Below are positions 1-8,278 of a stretch of 64,000 nt of DNA, one piece after another. Source of the stretch: Lachnospiraceae bacterium (GTDB lineage: Bacteria > Bacillota > Clostridia > Lachnospirales > Lachnospiraceae); the NCBI GenBank assembly GCA_017938405.1, contig JAGBBP010000021.1, forward strand, positions 62,001 through 126,000. The letters are read 5' to 3'. The translations under genes and the position numbers were made by a program. Numbering within the stretch: the stretch's first letter is position 1; every line of letters begins with the position of its first letter. Under the pieces are notes generated by a model. The model was not told the DNA's origin. It saw only the letters and a program-made list of their open reading frames with translations, and searched no databases.

Positions 1-1
1 T

Positions 2-841
2 GATGTTATTTTGAAGGGACCGACCACCACGCCGCAGAAGGGTGACCCGTGGCCGAACGTAGAGAGTGCAAACGTTGCAATGCGTAAGGCACTTGACCTG
101 TTTGCAAATGTAAGACCGGTTCGTATTCCGGAGCAGGGCATTGACTGGACCTTCTATCGTGAGAATACCGAGGGCGCTTATGCGGTAGGTAGCAAGGGTG
201 TTCACGTAACCGAGGATCTTGGTGTAGACTTTACCGTAGTTACTTCCCAGGGTTGTGACAGAATTATCCGTGCGGCTTTTGAATTTGCAAAGGCAAACGG
301 CAAGACCAGAGTCAGCGCCGTTACCAAGGCAAACATCATTAAGACCACCGATGGTAAGTTCTTAGAGGCGTTCCGTGAAATCGCAAAGGATTATCCGGGT
401 ATTACCGCAGATGAGTGGTACATCGATATCATGACCGCTAAGCTTGTGGATGAGAAGAGAAGAAGAGATTTCCAGGTTGTGGTACTTCCGAACCTGTACG
501 GCGATATTATTACCGACGAAGCAGCAGAGTTCCAGGGCGGCGTAGGCACCGCAGGTAGTGCAAATATCGGTAAGAAGTACGCAATGTTTGAGGCAATTCA
601 CGGTTCCGCACCGCGTATGGTAAAGGAAGGCAGAGATATCTATGCAGACCCGTGCAGCGTAATCCGTGCGGCTGCAATGCTTTTAGCACACATCGGCTTC
701 AACGATAAGGCGGATAAGCTTTATGCGGCACTGGATATCTGTACCGTTACCGAGAAGAAGCTTGTGATGACCGGACGCGATACCGGTGCTACCGGTGCGC
801 AGTTTGCGGATTACATCATGGAAACCATCGAAAAGATGTAA
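2..841 (+). CDS. icd: Isocitrate dehydrogenase, C-terminal part (5' end outside window)
   Basis: The reading frame is open from the first bases of the window, so the start lies upstream; about 280 residues are visible and roughly 70-100 are probably missing. The family oxidises and decarboxylates isocitrate to 2-oxoglutarate in the cytosol. Visible family motifs are KGPTTTP near the beginning, the substrate-loop motif YRENTEGAYAVG, the metal-site segment NLYGDIITDEAAEFQGG, and the cofactor-loop segment IHGSAPRM. Isopropylmalate dehydrogenase is the main alternative; the YRENTEG segment and the absence of a leuCD context favour isocitrate dehydrogenase. NAD versus NADP preference cannot be decided by eye. 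The gene is followed after 18 bases by a broken GntR regulator, which suggests co-transcription. Confidence 0.85.
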   Translation, partial: DVILKGPTTTPQKGDPWPNVESANVAMRKALDLFANVRPVRIPEQGIDWTFYRENTEGAYAVGSKGVHVTEDLGVDFTVVTSQGCDRIIRAAFEFAKANGKTRVSAVTKANIIKTTDGKFLEAFREIAKDYPGITADEWYIDIMTAKLVDEKRRRDFQVVVLPNLYGDIITDEAAEFQGGVGTAGSANIGKKYAMFEAIHGSAPRMVKEGRDIYADPCSVIRAAAMLLAHIGFNDKADKLYAALDICTVTEKKLVMTGRDTGATGAQFADYIMETIEKM

Positions 842-859
842 AGAAAAAGGAGGTCGCCT

Positions 860-1528
860 ATGAGCGATGCCAAGCTGCAAAACGACAAGGATGATAAGTA
901 TTCCTTACGGTGACGTGTATTCAACCATATCCGTGAGGGTATTCTGTCGGGCAGATATGAGGAAAACGAAGAATTAAAGGAAAATACCATCGGTGCGGAG
1001 CTGGGTGTCAGCCGGACTCCGGTCCGTGAGGCGCTTCGTCAGTTGGAGCTGGAGGGGTTGGTCAGTATCATTCCGAATAAGGGAGCCTATGTGACTGGTA
1101 TTTCGGAAAAGGATATTCATGACATTTACACCATCCGTTCTTATCTGGAGGGGTTGTGCGCCCGCTGGGCCTGTGAGCATGTGACCGACGAACAGCTGGA
1201 TGCCATCGAAGAAGTCATATACTTATCCGAGTTCCATACGAGTAAAGGGCACTTCGAGCAGGTGGTGGAGCTGGACAGTAAGTTCCACAAGTTGATTTAC
1301 AGTGCCTGCGGAAGCAAGATTTTAGAACATGAGCTTTCCGTGTTCCACCATTATGTGGAGCGTGTCAGAAAGATTACCCTTTCCATGGAGGAGCGTGCAA
1401 AGCGTTCCACTGCGGAACATACGGCGATTTTAAATGCCATTCGCTCAAGAGATAAGGAACTGGCAGAGAAGCTTGCCCATGAGCACATTATTCGTACCAT
1501 CGAGAATATCGAAAAATTGGGATTATAG
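860..1528 (+). pseudogene. GntR/FadR-type regulator interrupted by an in-frame TGA
   Basis: An ATG at 860 with a good ribosome binding site (aaggagg, 847-853) opens a frame that reads 17 codons and then hits TGA at 911-913. The same frame continues to the stop at 1528 without any frameshift. Past the TGA it encodes a typical winged helix-turn-helix (motif LGVSRTPVREALRQLE) and a helical FCD ligand-binding domain of about 150 residues. No ATG or GTG restart lies before the helix-turn-helix; the first usable in-frame start is a TTG at 1043, beyond the DNA-binding motif. The TGA could derive from GGA by one substitution. The gene may be a recent pseudogene, or the base may be an assembly error. 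Intact relatives bind DNA as dimers and respond to small carboxylates, so control of the upstream dehydrogenase is plausible. Confidence 0.8.
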
Positions 1529-1541
1529 TGAAAATCTACGA

Positions 1542-1570
1542 AGAGAGTCACAAATGTGGCTCTCTTTTTT
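1542..1570 (+). terminator. Rho-independent terminator after the GntR gene
   Basis: A 10-bp stem (agagagtcac with gtggctctct, one wobble) has a four-base loop and is followed directly by a T run. It ends the dehydrogenase/regulator transcript 14 bases after the stop codon. Confidence 0.85.
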
Positions 1571-1694
1571 GCCTGCACGCAAAACTTTAGCAGTTTCTTA
1601 ACACGTTTTTTAGAGAGTTGTTCACATTATATTGGTACAATATTGGTGCTAGAAAAAAAGGAGAAAGACCGTAAACAATCGGTTAAGTGAACGA

Positions 1695-3458
1695 ATGGAT
1701 ATTTTTGATGTGTTGTCGATGATCGGCGGATTAGCATTGTTCTTGTACGGAATGCATCTATTGGGTGAAGGCTTGGAAAAGATGTCAGGCGGACGTCTGG
1801 AGCGAATTTTGGAGAAACTTACTTCCAATCCCATTAAGGGAGTGCTTTTAGGTGCTGCGGTCACGGCGGTGATTCAATCTTCTTCCGCTACTACAGTGAT
1901 GGTGGTAGGATTTGTAAACTCCGGGATTATGAAGCTTTCCCAGGCAGTCAGCATTATTATGGGGGCCAATATCGGTACGACCATTACCTCCTGGATTTTG
2001 AGTTTGACCAGTATTGAAGGCGACAGTGTCTTTTTACAATTATTGAAGCCGACGAATTTTACCACGATACTTGCGCTTCTCGGTGTGATTTTCATTATGT
2101 TTATTAAAAGCGAGAAGAAAAAGAATGTCGGTATGATTCTGGTGGGCTTTGCGGTACTTATGGTCGGTATGGATAATATGAGTGAGGCAGTGAAACCGCT
2201 TCGTGATGTGCCGGAATTTACCAATATTCTGTTGATATTTTCAAATCCGATTTTAGGAATGCTGGCCGGTGCGATATTGACAGCGATTATTCAGAGTTCT
2301 TCCGCTTCCGTCGGTATTTTGCAGGCCCTTTGCGTCACGGGACAAGTCCCTTTTGCTACGGCACTGCCGATTATTATGGGGCAGAATATCGGGACCTGTG
2401 TGACGGCCCTTGTTTCCGCAATCGGAGCCCAGACCAATGCAAAGCGTGCAGCATTGGTACATTTGTACTTTAATGTCATTGGTACCATAGCCTTTATGCT
2501 TGGATTTTACGGAATCAATGCTTTTGTGGATTTTGCTTTCTTAAATACACCGGCGGACGCAGCGGGAATTGCCGTTATTCATACTGTGTTTAACGTGGTT
2601 GCGACCTTATTGCTTTTGCCTTTCTCAGGGTTGTTGGAGAAACTGGCCCGGCTGACGGTAAAGGATGCGAAGAATCCGGCAAAGGAAAAGTTTGAAAAAC
2701 AGTTACAGTTGCTGGATGAACGTTTTTTAGAAACACCGGCTCTGGCAGTGGAACATTGCAAAATGGTAGCAAATTATATGGCAGAGATTACAAAAGCGGC
2801 ACTGGATTGTTCCATGGAGTTATTGCGAAATTATGATGAGAAGTTAGCGGCAAAGGTATTTGAACTTGAGTCGGAAGCAGACCAATTTGAAGATCACCTG
2901 GGTCAGTATCTTGTGAAACTCAGCAGTAAAGACCTTTCCGTGAAGGACAGTACCACCCTTTCCATGTTACTTCACAGCATCGGGGATATGGAACGGATTT
3001 CCGACCATGCGGTAAATATTGCGGAGAGTGCGGAAGAGATGCATCAGAAGAATATGGCCTTTTCCGTTCAGGGTGTAAAGGAGATGGAGACCTTTGCGGG
3101 AGCGGTACGTGAAATTCTCCGTCTGTCTTTGGAAAGCTTTATGAGAGAGGATATGGAGGAAGCGGTATTGGTGGAACCGTTGGAGGAAGTGGTAGATGAT
3201 TTGCGGGATGAGTTAAAGAAACGTCACGTAAATCGTTTGAGAGAAGGAAAATGTACCATTGAACTGGGATTTGTATTATCCGACCTGACTACGAATTTTG
3301 AACGTGTGGCAGACCATTGCTCCAATATTGCGGCTTGTCTCATTCAAACCGGGGAACATGACTTTGAGATGCACAACTATATTCACAAGCTTGCTAAGGG
3401 CGAGAACACACCGTTTCATGAGAGGTACATGGAATACCGGAAGCAATATACGCTGTAA
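1695..3458 (+). CDS. Na/Pi cotransporter family protein with PhoU-like C-terminus
   Basis: The 587-residue product matches the NptA/YjbB layout: two inverted membrane repeats, each with a QSSS motif (IQSSSATTV near residue 60, IQSSSASVG near 200), then a cytoplasmic helical PhoU-like domain from about residue 340 to the end. Family members move phosphate inward or outward coupled to sodium. The N-terminus (MDIFDVLSMIGGLALFLYGM) is the usual one, which fixes the start at 1695 even though the nearest clear Shine-Dalgarno (aaggaga) is about 30 bases upstream and the spacing is poor. The gene stands alone between two terminators. No pst or pho genes are nearby, so whether it imports or exports phosphate cannot be told from context. 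Confidence 0.9.
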   Translation: MDIFDVLSMIGGLALFLYGMHLLGEGLEKMSGGRLERILEKLTSNPIKGVLLGAAVTAVIQSSSATTVMVVGFVNSGIMKLSQAVSIIMGANIGTTITSWILSLTSIEGDSVFLQLLKPTNFTTILALLGVIFIMFIKSEKKKNVGMILVGFAVLMVGMDNMSEAVKPLRDVPEFTNILLIFSNPILGMLAGAILTAIIQSSSASVGILQALCVTGQVPFATALPIIMGQNIGTCVTALVSAIGAQTNAKRAALVHLYFNVIGTIAFMLGFYGINAFVDFAFLNTPADAAGIAVIHTVFNVVATLLLLPFSGLLEKLARLTVKDAKNPAKEKFEKQLQLLDERFLETPALAVEHCKMVANYMAEITKAALDCSMELLRNYDEKLAAKVFELESEADQFEDHLGQYLVKLSSKDLSVKDSTTLSMLLHSIGDMERISDHAVNIAESAEEMHQKNMAFSVQGVKEMETFAGAVREILRLSLESFMREDMEEAVLVEPLEEVVDDLRDELKKRHVNRLREGKCTIELGFVLSDLTTNFERVADHCSNIAACLIQTGEHDFEMHNYIHKLAKGENTPFHERYMEYRKQYTL

Positions 3459-3468
3459 ATTAAAAAAT

Positions 3469-3506
3469 AAGGGCCGTGCGCATGGGGATTGCGCCGGCCC
3501 TTTTTG
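3469..3506. terminator. Bidirectional terminator between Na/Pi gene and cotH
   Basis: A GC-rich stem (agggccgtgcgca pairing with tgcgccggccct, one bulge) is flanked by TTTTT on the plus side and by an A-rich stretch that reads as T on the minus side. It can end both convergent transcripts. Confidence 0.85.
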
Positions 3507-3561
3507 TGTAGCGCTGAGGGTGTGCACTACACAGTTCTATAGTTAGGAGAGGAACAACAGG

Positions 3562-5640
3562 TTAATAACGTTTTCTTCCGTACAGAATTGCGAAGGTGAG
3601 ACCACCCGCAAGAACAAGTACGGAGATTCCTAACAAAATAAGTGTTGTTGCAGTGCTGTTACCGGAGGAGATACCTTCGGACATGATGTTCTGGTCAAAA
3701 CCTGCCGGAGCGTTTCCGCTTGGCCGATTAAAAGCAGAGGTATCTCCGCTATTTTCGGAAGTGCCCGGAGTGAAAGAGTATCCACCGAATTTATCGCTCC
3801 AAGGTATGTTGCCTTCTCGGAAATCTTCCGGTGTCTGCATGTTGCCACCCCGAAAGTTTTCCGGCTCCTGCATGTCACCCATATCCGGGGAGGTGGTTTC
3901 ACCGCCGAATTGAGGCATATCCGGTATTTGTGTGTCGCCTGAAGGTTTGGCGGTTGGGGCATCGGAAATGGTACCGTTGTCGCGACTGCCATCACCGAAA
4001 TGGCCGAAGTTACGTTCTCCGCCGAAGCCACCGCCTCCGCCGAAACTTCCCATATCGGAGACATTTACTCCGCTGCCGTCCACGAGAGCAGAACTGTCTG
4101 CGGACTGCCCGCTTGAAGTAGCTGGAATCGTGCCGTTAAGCTGTCCTTCGATGCATTCCATACGAAGGGAACAGAATTTCTTTAAGGTTGCAACGCCGGT
4201 CTGGAATTCTTCATAGGTGTAAAACTCTGTCGGCTGTTTTTCAACGTACGGTGCAATCATTTCGCTTACCGTATCAATCATTTCTTCCAAAGCTCCGTTT
4301 TCATAGAACATAGCCAGGAACTCGGCAAAGTACTGATGATACAGTTCCGTGTATTCTTCGTTTTCGAAAATCCAGGCTATCATCGGACGGGAGGATACAT
4401 CACCGCCGGATATCGGATTGTCAATCGGATAATTTACGAGAGAGGTGGCATCGGAACCGCCCTGGAAGGTACCGAAGGCTAAGTTGTAATCCCACGGAAT
4501 CATTTCCATTACGCCGTCTTCCTCGTACAAATAGTAGTTGTGAATCATGGAGCCGGTATAGCTGTCGAAGTTTACCGCAAAATTGTGTACTACAAAGTAG
4601 CGAATCACTTCGTCGATATTTACAACTTCTGCTATGTCTGTTGCCTCATTCATCTGCTTTAAAGAAGCAATGAGGCGATCCTTGTCCGCATCGGTAACAG
4701 TGGTTTTTGCGTTTTCAAAGATGTTGGAGTAGCTGTCGTAGTTGTCGTCGGAGTAAATCAAGGAAACGTCGGAACTTCCCATGCTGCTGAAACCACCCAT
4801 ACTGCCTTTATCGCCGAAGTTGACTGCAACTTTGTCGGTGCGGTTGTTGCTATTGCCACCGGTGGCGGTATCTGGAGCTTTTATATCAATTCCTCCCATG
4901 TTCGGAAAGGTCATGCCATCAAACTGCGACATATCTGGCATTTCTATATCCTCAAAACCTTCAAACATTTCTTCCATAGCTTCTCGGTCAAAATCTTTAC
5001 CGTTTCCTCTGCCGCCGCCCATGCTCATGCTGTCCGGCTTATAAAGGTCACCGTAGTTGGAACCGTAGTTTCTGGTCAGGAAACCGTCTTCCACCGCCTC
5101 TACGGCAAGATAGAGACCGAAGTCTTCTCCGTTTACCGTGATATACGCATAGCTGCATAACGGAGCGGCTACACCGAACTGTCCCATCATCTGATAAACA
5201 AGATAGTCCTTCATATAGGTCGTATCTTGTATAATATTGTTCAGGCTGAGTTTGTCCAAACCGTAATAGGACTTGGTGCTGTCGTACTGGTCAAATTCGA
5301 TTTTAAAACTGTATCGGTTGTTTCCGTAGGATGCAACGGAGGAAAGGGAAGTGTTTCCTTTTGCCCGGATACCCACGTTTTTATAGGCCTCCCCATCGAT
5401 AATGACGGAGCAGACAGAATATTCTTCGTTGGTACAGGTTTCGATAAAACCGTCCCAGTCATCCATGACGATATCAATGGTATGAACCCTGGAGGTGTCA
5501 AACAGCCGGTTCTCATACCTCATGGTTTTCCCGGCAGCCAAAACGCCAAAACTTTCCGCGTTCATAAGTAAAAGTGTAATCACTAAGGTAAAGCACAACA
5601 CGATACAGCAGATTTTGTCAAAGTGTTTGCTCGTAGACAT
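3562..5640 (-). CDS. CotH-family protein kinase, membrane anchored
   Basis: The 692-residue protein starts with an uncleaved or cleavable signal/transmembrane segment (residues about 10-35). A CotH kinase fold follows: the YGLDKLSLNN segment near residue 130, then NGEDFGLYLAVEAVED, DLYKPD and, near residue 385, IPWDYNLAFG, a CotH-type active-site segment. The last 25 residues are a transmembrane helix with a positively charged tail, so the domain should face outside. CotH proteins are atypical kinases first known from Bacillus spore coats. Two low-complexity stretches rich in Gly, Met, Asp and Phe (about residues 205-300 and 510-645) are unusual. The gene is last in an operon with a VTC protein and a DUF4956 protein and starts 3 bases after DUF4956 stops. 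Its substrate is unknown. Confidence 0.88.
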   Translation of the reverse strand: MSTSKHFDKICCIVLCFTLVITLLLMNAESFGVLAAGKTMRYENRLFDTSRVHTIDIVMDDWDGFIETCTNEEYSVCSVIIDGEAYKNVGIRAKGNTSLSSVASYGNNRYSFKIEFDQYDSTKSYYGLDKLSLNNIIQDTTYMKDYLVYQMMGQFGVAAPLCSYAYITVNGEDFGLYLAVEAVEDGFLTRNYGSNYGDLYKPDSMSMGGGRGNGKDFDREAMEEMFEGFEDIEMPDMSQFDGMTFPNMGGIDIKAPDTATGGNSNNRTDKVAVNFGDKGSMGGFSSMGSSDVSLIYSDDNYDSYSNIFENAKTTVTDADKDRLIASLKQMNEATDIAEVVNIDEVIRYFVVHNFAVNFDSYTGSMIHNYYLYEEDGVMEMIPWDYNLAFGTFQGGSDATSLVNYPIDNPISGGDVSSRPMIAWIFENEEYTELYHQYFAEFLAMFYENGALEEMIDTVSEMIAPYVEKQPTEFYTYEEFQTGVATLKKFCSLRMECIEGQLNGTIPATSSGQSADSSALVDGSGVNVSDMGSFGGGGGFGGERNFGHFGDGSRDNGTISDAPTAKPSGDTQIPDMPQFGGETTSPDMGDMQEPENFRGGNMQTPEDFREGNIPWSDKFGGYSFTPGTSENSGDTSAFNRPSGNAPAGFDQNIMSEGISSGNSTATTLILLGISVLVLAGGLTFAILYGRKRY

Positions 5641-5643
5641 AAG

Positions 5644-6315
5644 TTACCCCCTATAATCGCCGTTGTAGCTGACAAGTACCGCGCTGTTTACACCGTCCAT
5701 ATCGGAGAGTGCATTAATAAAATCGGTATTGTCATCCTTTAAACGGATTTCCATATTTAATTCCACAAAGCCCTTTTGTGCGGTCTTGCTCTTTACAACA
5801 CAACGAAGGGTCTGCTTTTCCAAATAGTCCTTTGCCTTTAATTCACTGGCGTGATCGGTGCAGCTAAGCACTACCATATACGGGTTTGCATGAGATTTGC
5901 GGTTTACAAATACAAGTAAAATCACACCGATAATTACACTACCGATAACCGCTAACGGAATCATGCCTGCTGCCAGAACGATTCCTACCGCAATGGACCA
6001 GAACAGGAACGCGATGTCAAGAGGCTCTTTGATTGCGGTGCGGAAACGTACGATGGAAAGAGCACCTACCATACCGAGGGAAAGTACTACATTAGAAGTA
6101 ACCGCTAAAATTACCACGGTGGTAATCATGGTCAGGGCAACCAGTGTGGTGCCGAAGCTGGCGGAATACATGACACCGTTGTAGGTCTTTTTGTATACAA
6201 AAAAGATAAACAGGCCGATACCGAAGGCCAGGATAAGTGCCAGCGCCATATCGAGTAAGCTTACGCTGGTTACGTTTTCAAGAAAGCTGGATTTAAAAAC
6301 ATCTTCAAAATTCAT
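5644..6315 (-). CDS. DUF4956 membrane protein
   Basis: The 223-residue protein has about four transmembrane segments in its first 140 residues and a cytoplasmic alpha/beta C-terminal domain. The segment VRFRTAIKEPLDIAFLFWS between the helices is the hallmark of DUF4956, whose function is not established. It lies between the VTC-domain gene (32-base gap) and cotH (3-base gap), and this trio is a recurring arrangement in Firmicutes. A plausible inference is that it is the membrane partner of the VTC enzyme. A clear ribosome binding site (aaggag) precedes the ATG. A paralogue with the same helix-linker motif is encoded at 37857-38546. Confidence 0.85.
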   Translation of the reverse strand: MNFEDVFKSSFLENVTSVSLLDMALALILAFGIGLFIFFVYKKTYNGVMYSASFGTTLVALTMITTVVILAVTSNVVLSLGMVGALSIVRFRTAIKEPLDIAFLFWSIAVGIVLAAGMIPLAVIGSVIIGVILLVFVNRKSHANPYMVVLSCTDHASELKAKDYLEKQTLRCVVKSKTAQKGFVELNMEIRLKDDNTDFINALSDMDGVNSAVLVSYNGDYRG

Positions 6316-6347
6316 AATTATGTTCTCCTTTATAAATATATGTTGTT

Positions 6348-7022
6348 TTAATTATCATAAGCGCGACATACCGCATATTTGGAAAAGGCGGAGACGCGGC
6401 GGTTCGGGAGCATTACAGCGTCCCGGATGACTTCCGGGAGAAAAGCGTCCCATTTTACTTCCAAAATCATTGGGGAGTCAGGAACGGGAGCAGTAACACA
6501 GTCCGGATTTAAAAAGTCTGTGGTCAGAACACCGCAGCGGATATCGTAATCGATGGTAACACGCACATTTCCCGGCCCGTAGGTAAAAGGAATCCGGGTG
6601 TAGTCCACAATCGTCTTCGGACGTAGCCCTTTGCTTTTCATTTCCGCGTACAGCTTCCGGACTTCCGGATTTTCCAGCTCCGAGACGGAAATGATGCGGT
6701 TTTCGCAGAGAAGTCCTGCATCGTGTTTGCTGATGGGTATACTTTTTTTGCTGCAAAGACCGTTGATTTTACTTTTTCGTTCCAGAACAATGTAGGAAGT
6801 ATCACCGTTATAATAGCGGAGACGGTATTTGTCCCGCATATTGACACCGTCGATTTTTTCGTAAAGGGCAGTATCACGCAAATCGTCAAAGTAAAGACTG
6901 CGAATATGATAAAGTCCGTTGGTGGCATGACTGTCCCGTTTCATAACAGCCGAAAGTCTTTGGGTTAAGATAATCTTGTCGAAGGGGAAGATTTCGTGCT
7001 TCCATTCGTTTCGAAAGTTCAT
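6348..7022 (-). CDS. VTC-domain (polyphosphate polymerase-like) protein
   Basis: The 224-residue product consists of one VTC-type tunnel domain. The charged residues that line the tunnel in yeast Vtc4 have counterparts here: EWKHEI at the N-terminus, KYRLRYYN (two Arg), IVLERKSK, LEVKWD (Glu/Lys) and FSKYAV near the C-terminus. The yeast domain polymerises phosphate from ATP; whether bacterial versions in CotH clusters make polyphosphate or another product is not settled. The gene is first in the minus-strand operon VTC - DUF4956 - cotH. It has a good ribosome binding site (aaaggagaacc). A second VTC protein with the same key residues is encoded at 37041-37826. Confidence 0.85.
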   Translation of the reverse strand: MNFRNEWKHEIFPFDKIILTQRLSAVMKRDSHATNGLYHIRSLYFDDLRDTALYEKIDGVNMRDKYRLRYYNGDTSYIVLERKSKINGLCSKKSIPISKHDAGLLCENRIISVSELENPEVRKLYAEMKSKGLRPKTIVDYTRIPFTYGPGNVRVTIDYDIRCGVLTTDFLNPDCVTAPVPDSPMILEVKWDAFLPEVIRDAVMLPNRRVSAFSKYAVCRAYDN

Positions 7023-7179
7023 AGATGTTAGAGGTTCTCCTTTCGTTTTTCTCTTGATTCAGTATAACGGACAAATGTGAAGGGTTTGTGGGAAAAATAT
7101 GGTGAGATTGTGGGTAATTTGTGAAGAAACCATGAAAAGTTAAAAATATATAAATTTTCTCCTTTTATCAGCTTTTTCG

Positions 7180-7208
7180 TTGCATTCTTTCCCTGTTTCG
7201 TGTAAAAT
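7180..7208 (+). promoter_or_regulatory. Sigma-A promoter for degV
   Basis: TTGCAT (7180-7185) and TAAAAT (7203-7208) are separated by 17 bases, about 40 bases upstream of the degV start. Confidence 0.65.
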
Positions 7209-7248
7209 TATCTTTTGGATAGGACGTTTATCCGAAAGGAGAATGCAA

Positions 7249-8106
7249 ATGAGTAAGATTCGTATTATGGCGGACAGTACCTGTGATTTGTCGCCGGAAC
7301 TGCTGGAAGAGTACGGGATAAAAATACTTCCGTTAAATATTGTAATGGACGACACCTCTTATTTGGATGGAGTGGAAACTACTCCGGATCAGATTTATAC
7401 GTGGGCGGATGCCAACCGTACCACGCCGAAAACTTCCGCACCGGGTATTGAAGCGGCAATTGAGTTTTTACGGCCGGTGGTTGAAGCGGGAGATGAGGTT
7501 TGTTATTTGGGAATCAGTGAACAGATGAGTGCCACTTGTCAGGTGCTTCGCTTGGCAGCGGAGGAACTGGATTATACAGAGCATGTTTGTGTGGTGGATT
7601 CCATGAATCTTTCTACCGGTATTGGATTGCAGGTGCTTTATGCGGCAGAGTTGGCCCAGAGCGGTTGTGCTTTGGCGGAGTTGGAAGAGCGGTTAAAGGA
7701 ATACAGAGAGCGGGTTCGTGCAAGTTTTGTGGTGGATACCCTGACCTATTTGCAAAGGGGCGGACGCTGCAGTGCTGTAACGGCACTGATGGGGAATGCC
7801 CTGAAGTTAAAGCCGCGTATTGCGGTTGCGGACGGAAAGATGGGCGTATCCAAGAAGTACCGCGGAAATCGCAAGAAAACCGTGATGGATTATGTAAAGG
7901 ATACGGAAGCGGATTTACGCGGTGCGGAGAAGAAGAGTGTATTTATTACCCATTCGGGCATTGAACAGGGGATTGTGGATGAGGTGAAGGCGTATTTGGA
8001 ATCTTTGCGCTATTTTGATGCGATTTATATCACCAGAGCCGGCGGTGTGATTTCCAGTCATTGCGGCCCGGGGACTCTCGGAGTATTATTTGTAGAAGGA
8101 AAATAA
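7249..8106 (+). CDS. DegV family fatty-acid-binding protein
   Basis: The 285-residue cytosolic protein has the two-domain DegV fold: MADSTCDLSPELLEEYGI at the start, TPKTSAPG for the ligand pocket near residue 64, and LQRGGRCSAVTALMGN near 170. DegV/FakB proteins bind a fatty acid and present it to the FakA kinase, which makes acyl-phosphate for phospholipid synthesis. FakA is not in this window. ATG 7249 is chosen over ATG 7243 because the Shine-Dalgarno (aaagga) is then about 7 bases away. It is a single-gene transcript with its own promoter and terminator. A second, divergent DegV lies at 61007-61888. Confidence 0.92.
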   Translation: MSKIRIMADSTCDLSPELLEEYGIKILPLNIVMDDTSYLDGVETTPDQIYTWADANRTTPKTSAPGIEAAIEFLRPVVEAGDEVCYLGISEQMSATCQVLRLAAEELDYTEHVCVVDSMNLSTGIGLQVLYAAELAQSGCALAELEERLKEYRERVRASFVVDTLTYLQRGGRCSAVTALMGNALKLKPRIAVADGKMGVSKKYRGNRKKTVMDYVKDTEADLRGAEKKSVFITHSGIEQGIVDEVKAYLESLRYFDAIYITRAGGVISSHCGPGTLGVLFVEGK

Positions 8107-8122
8107 GAAAGATTTAGTTTGA

Positions 8123-8153
8123 GAAAGAGACGGATATTGTCTCTTTCTTTTTT
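8123..8153 (+). terminator. Terminator after degV
   Basis: A perfect 9-bp stem (gaaagagac with gtctctttc), seven-base loop and T run follow 16 bases after the stop. Confidence 0.9.
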
Positions 8154-8198
8154 AAAATATGAATATAATGTAAAAATATGTAAAATTCAATAAATAAA

Positions 8199-8227
8199 GT
8201 GACAATTAAAGCATATTGTGGTATAAT
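8199..8227 (+). promoter_or_regulatory. Sigma-A promoter for the PilZ chemoreceptor
   Basis: GTGACA (8199-8204) and a consensus TATAAT (8222-8227) with a 17-base spacer lie about 50 bases upstream of the ATG at 8279. Confidence 0.75.
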
Positions 8228-8278
8228 ATATAAAATGATGGGACTTTTGAACTATCCTGAAAGACGAAGGAGGATTTT

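Noticed and set aside
911..913. TGA read as selenocysteine
   Set aside because: No SECIS-type hairpin is apparent immediately downstream, the family has no selenoproteins, and the position is in an N-terminal linker.
1618..1641. Promoter TTGTTC/TACAAT before the Na/Pi gene
   Set aside because: The spacer is only 12 bases, so the two boxes cannot work together; the real promoter was not identified.
3596..4216. Open frames on the plus strand across cotH
   Set aside because: They are antisense to Gly/Pro-type low-complexity codons, have no ribosome binding site and have biased, non-protein-like composition.
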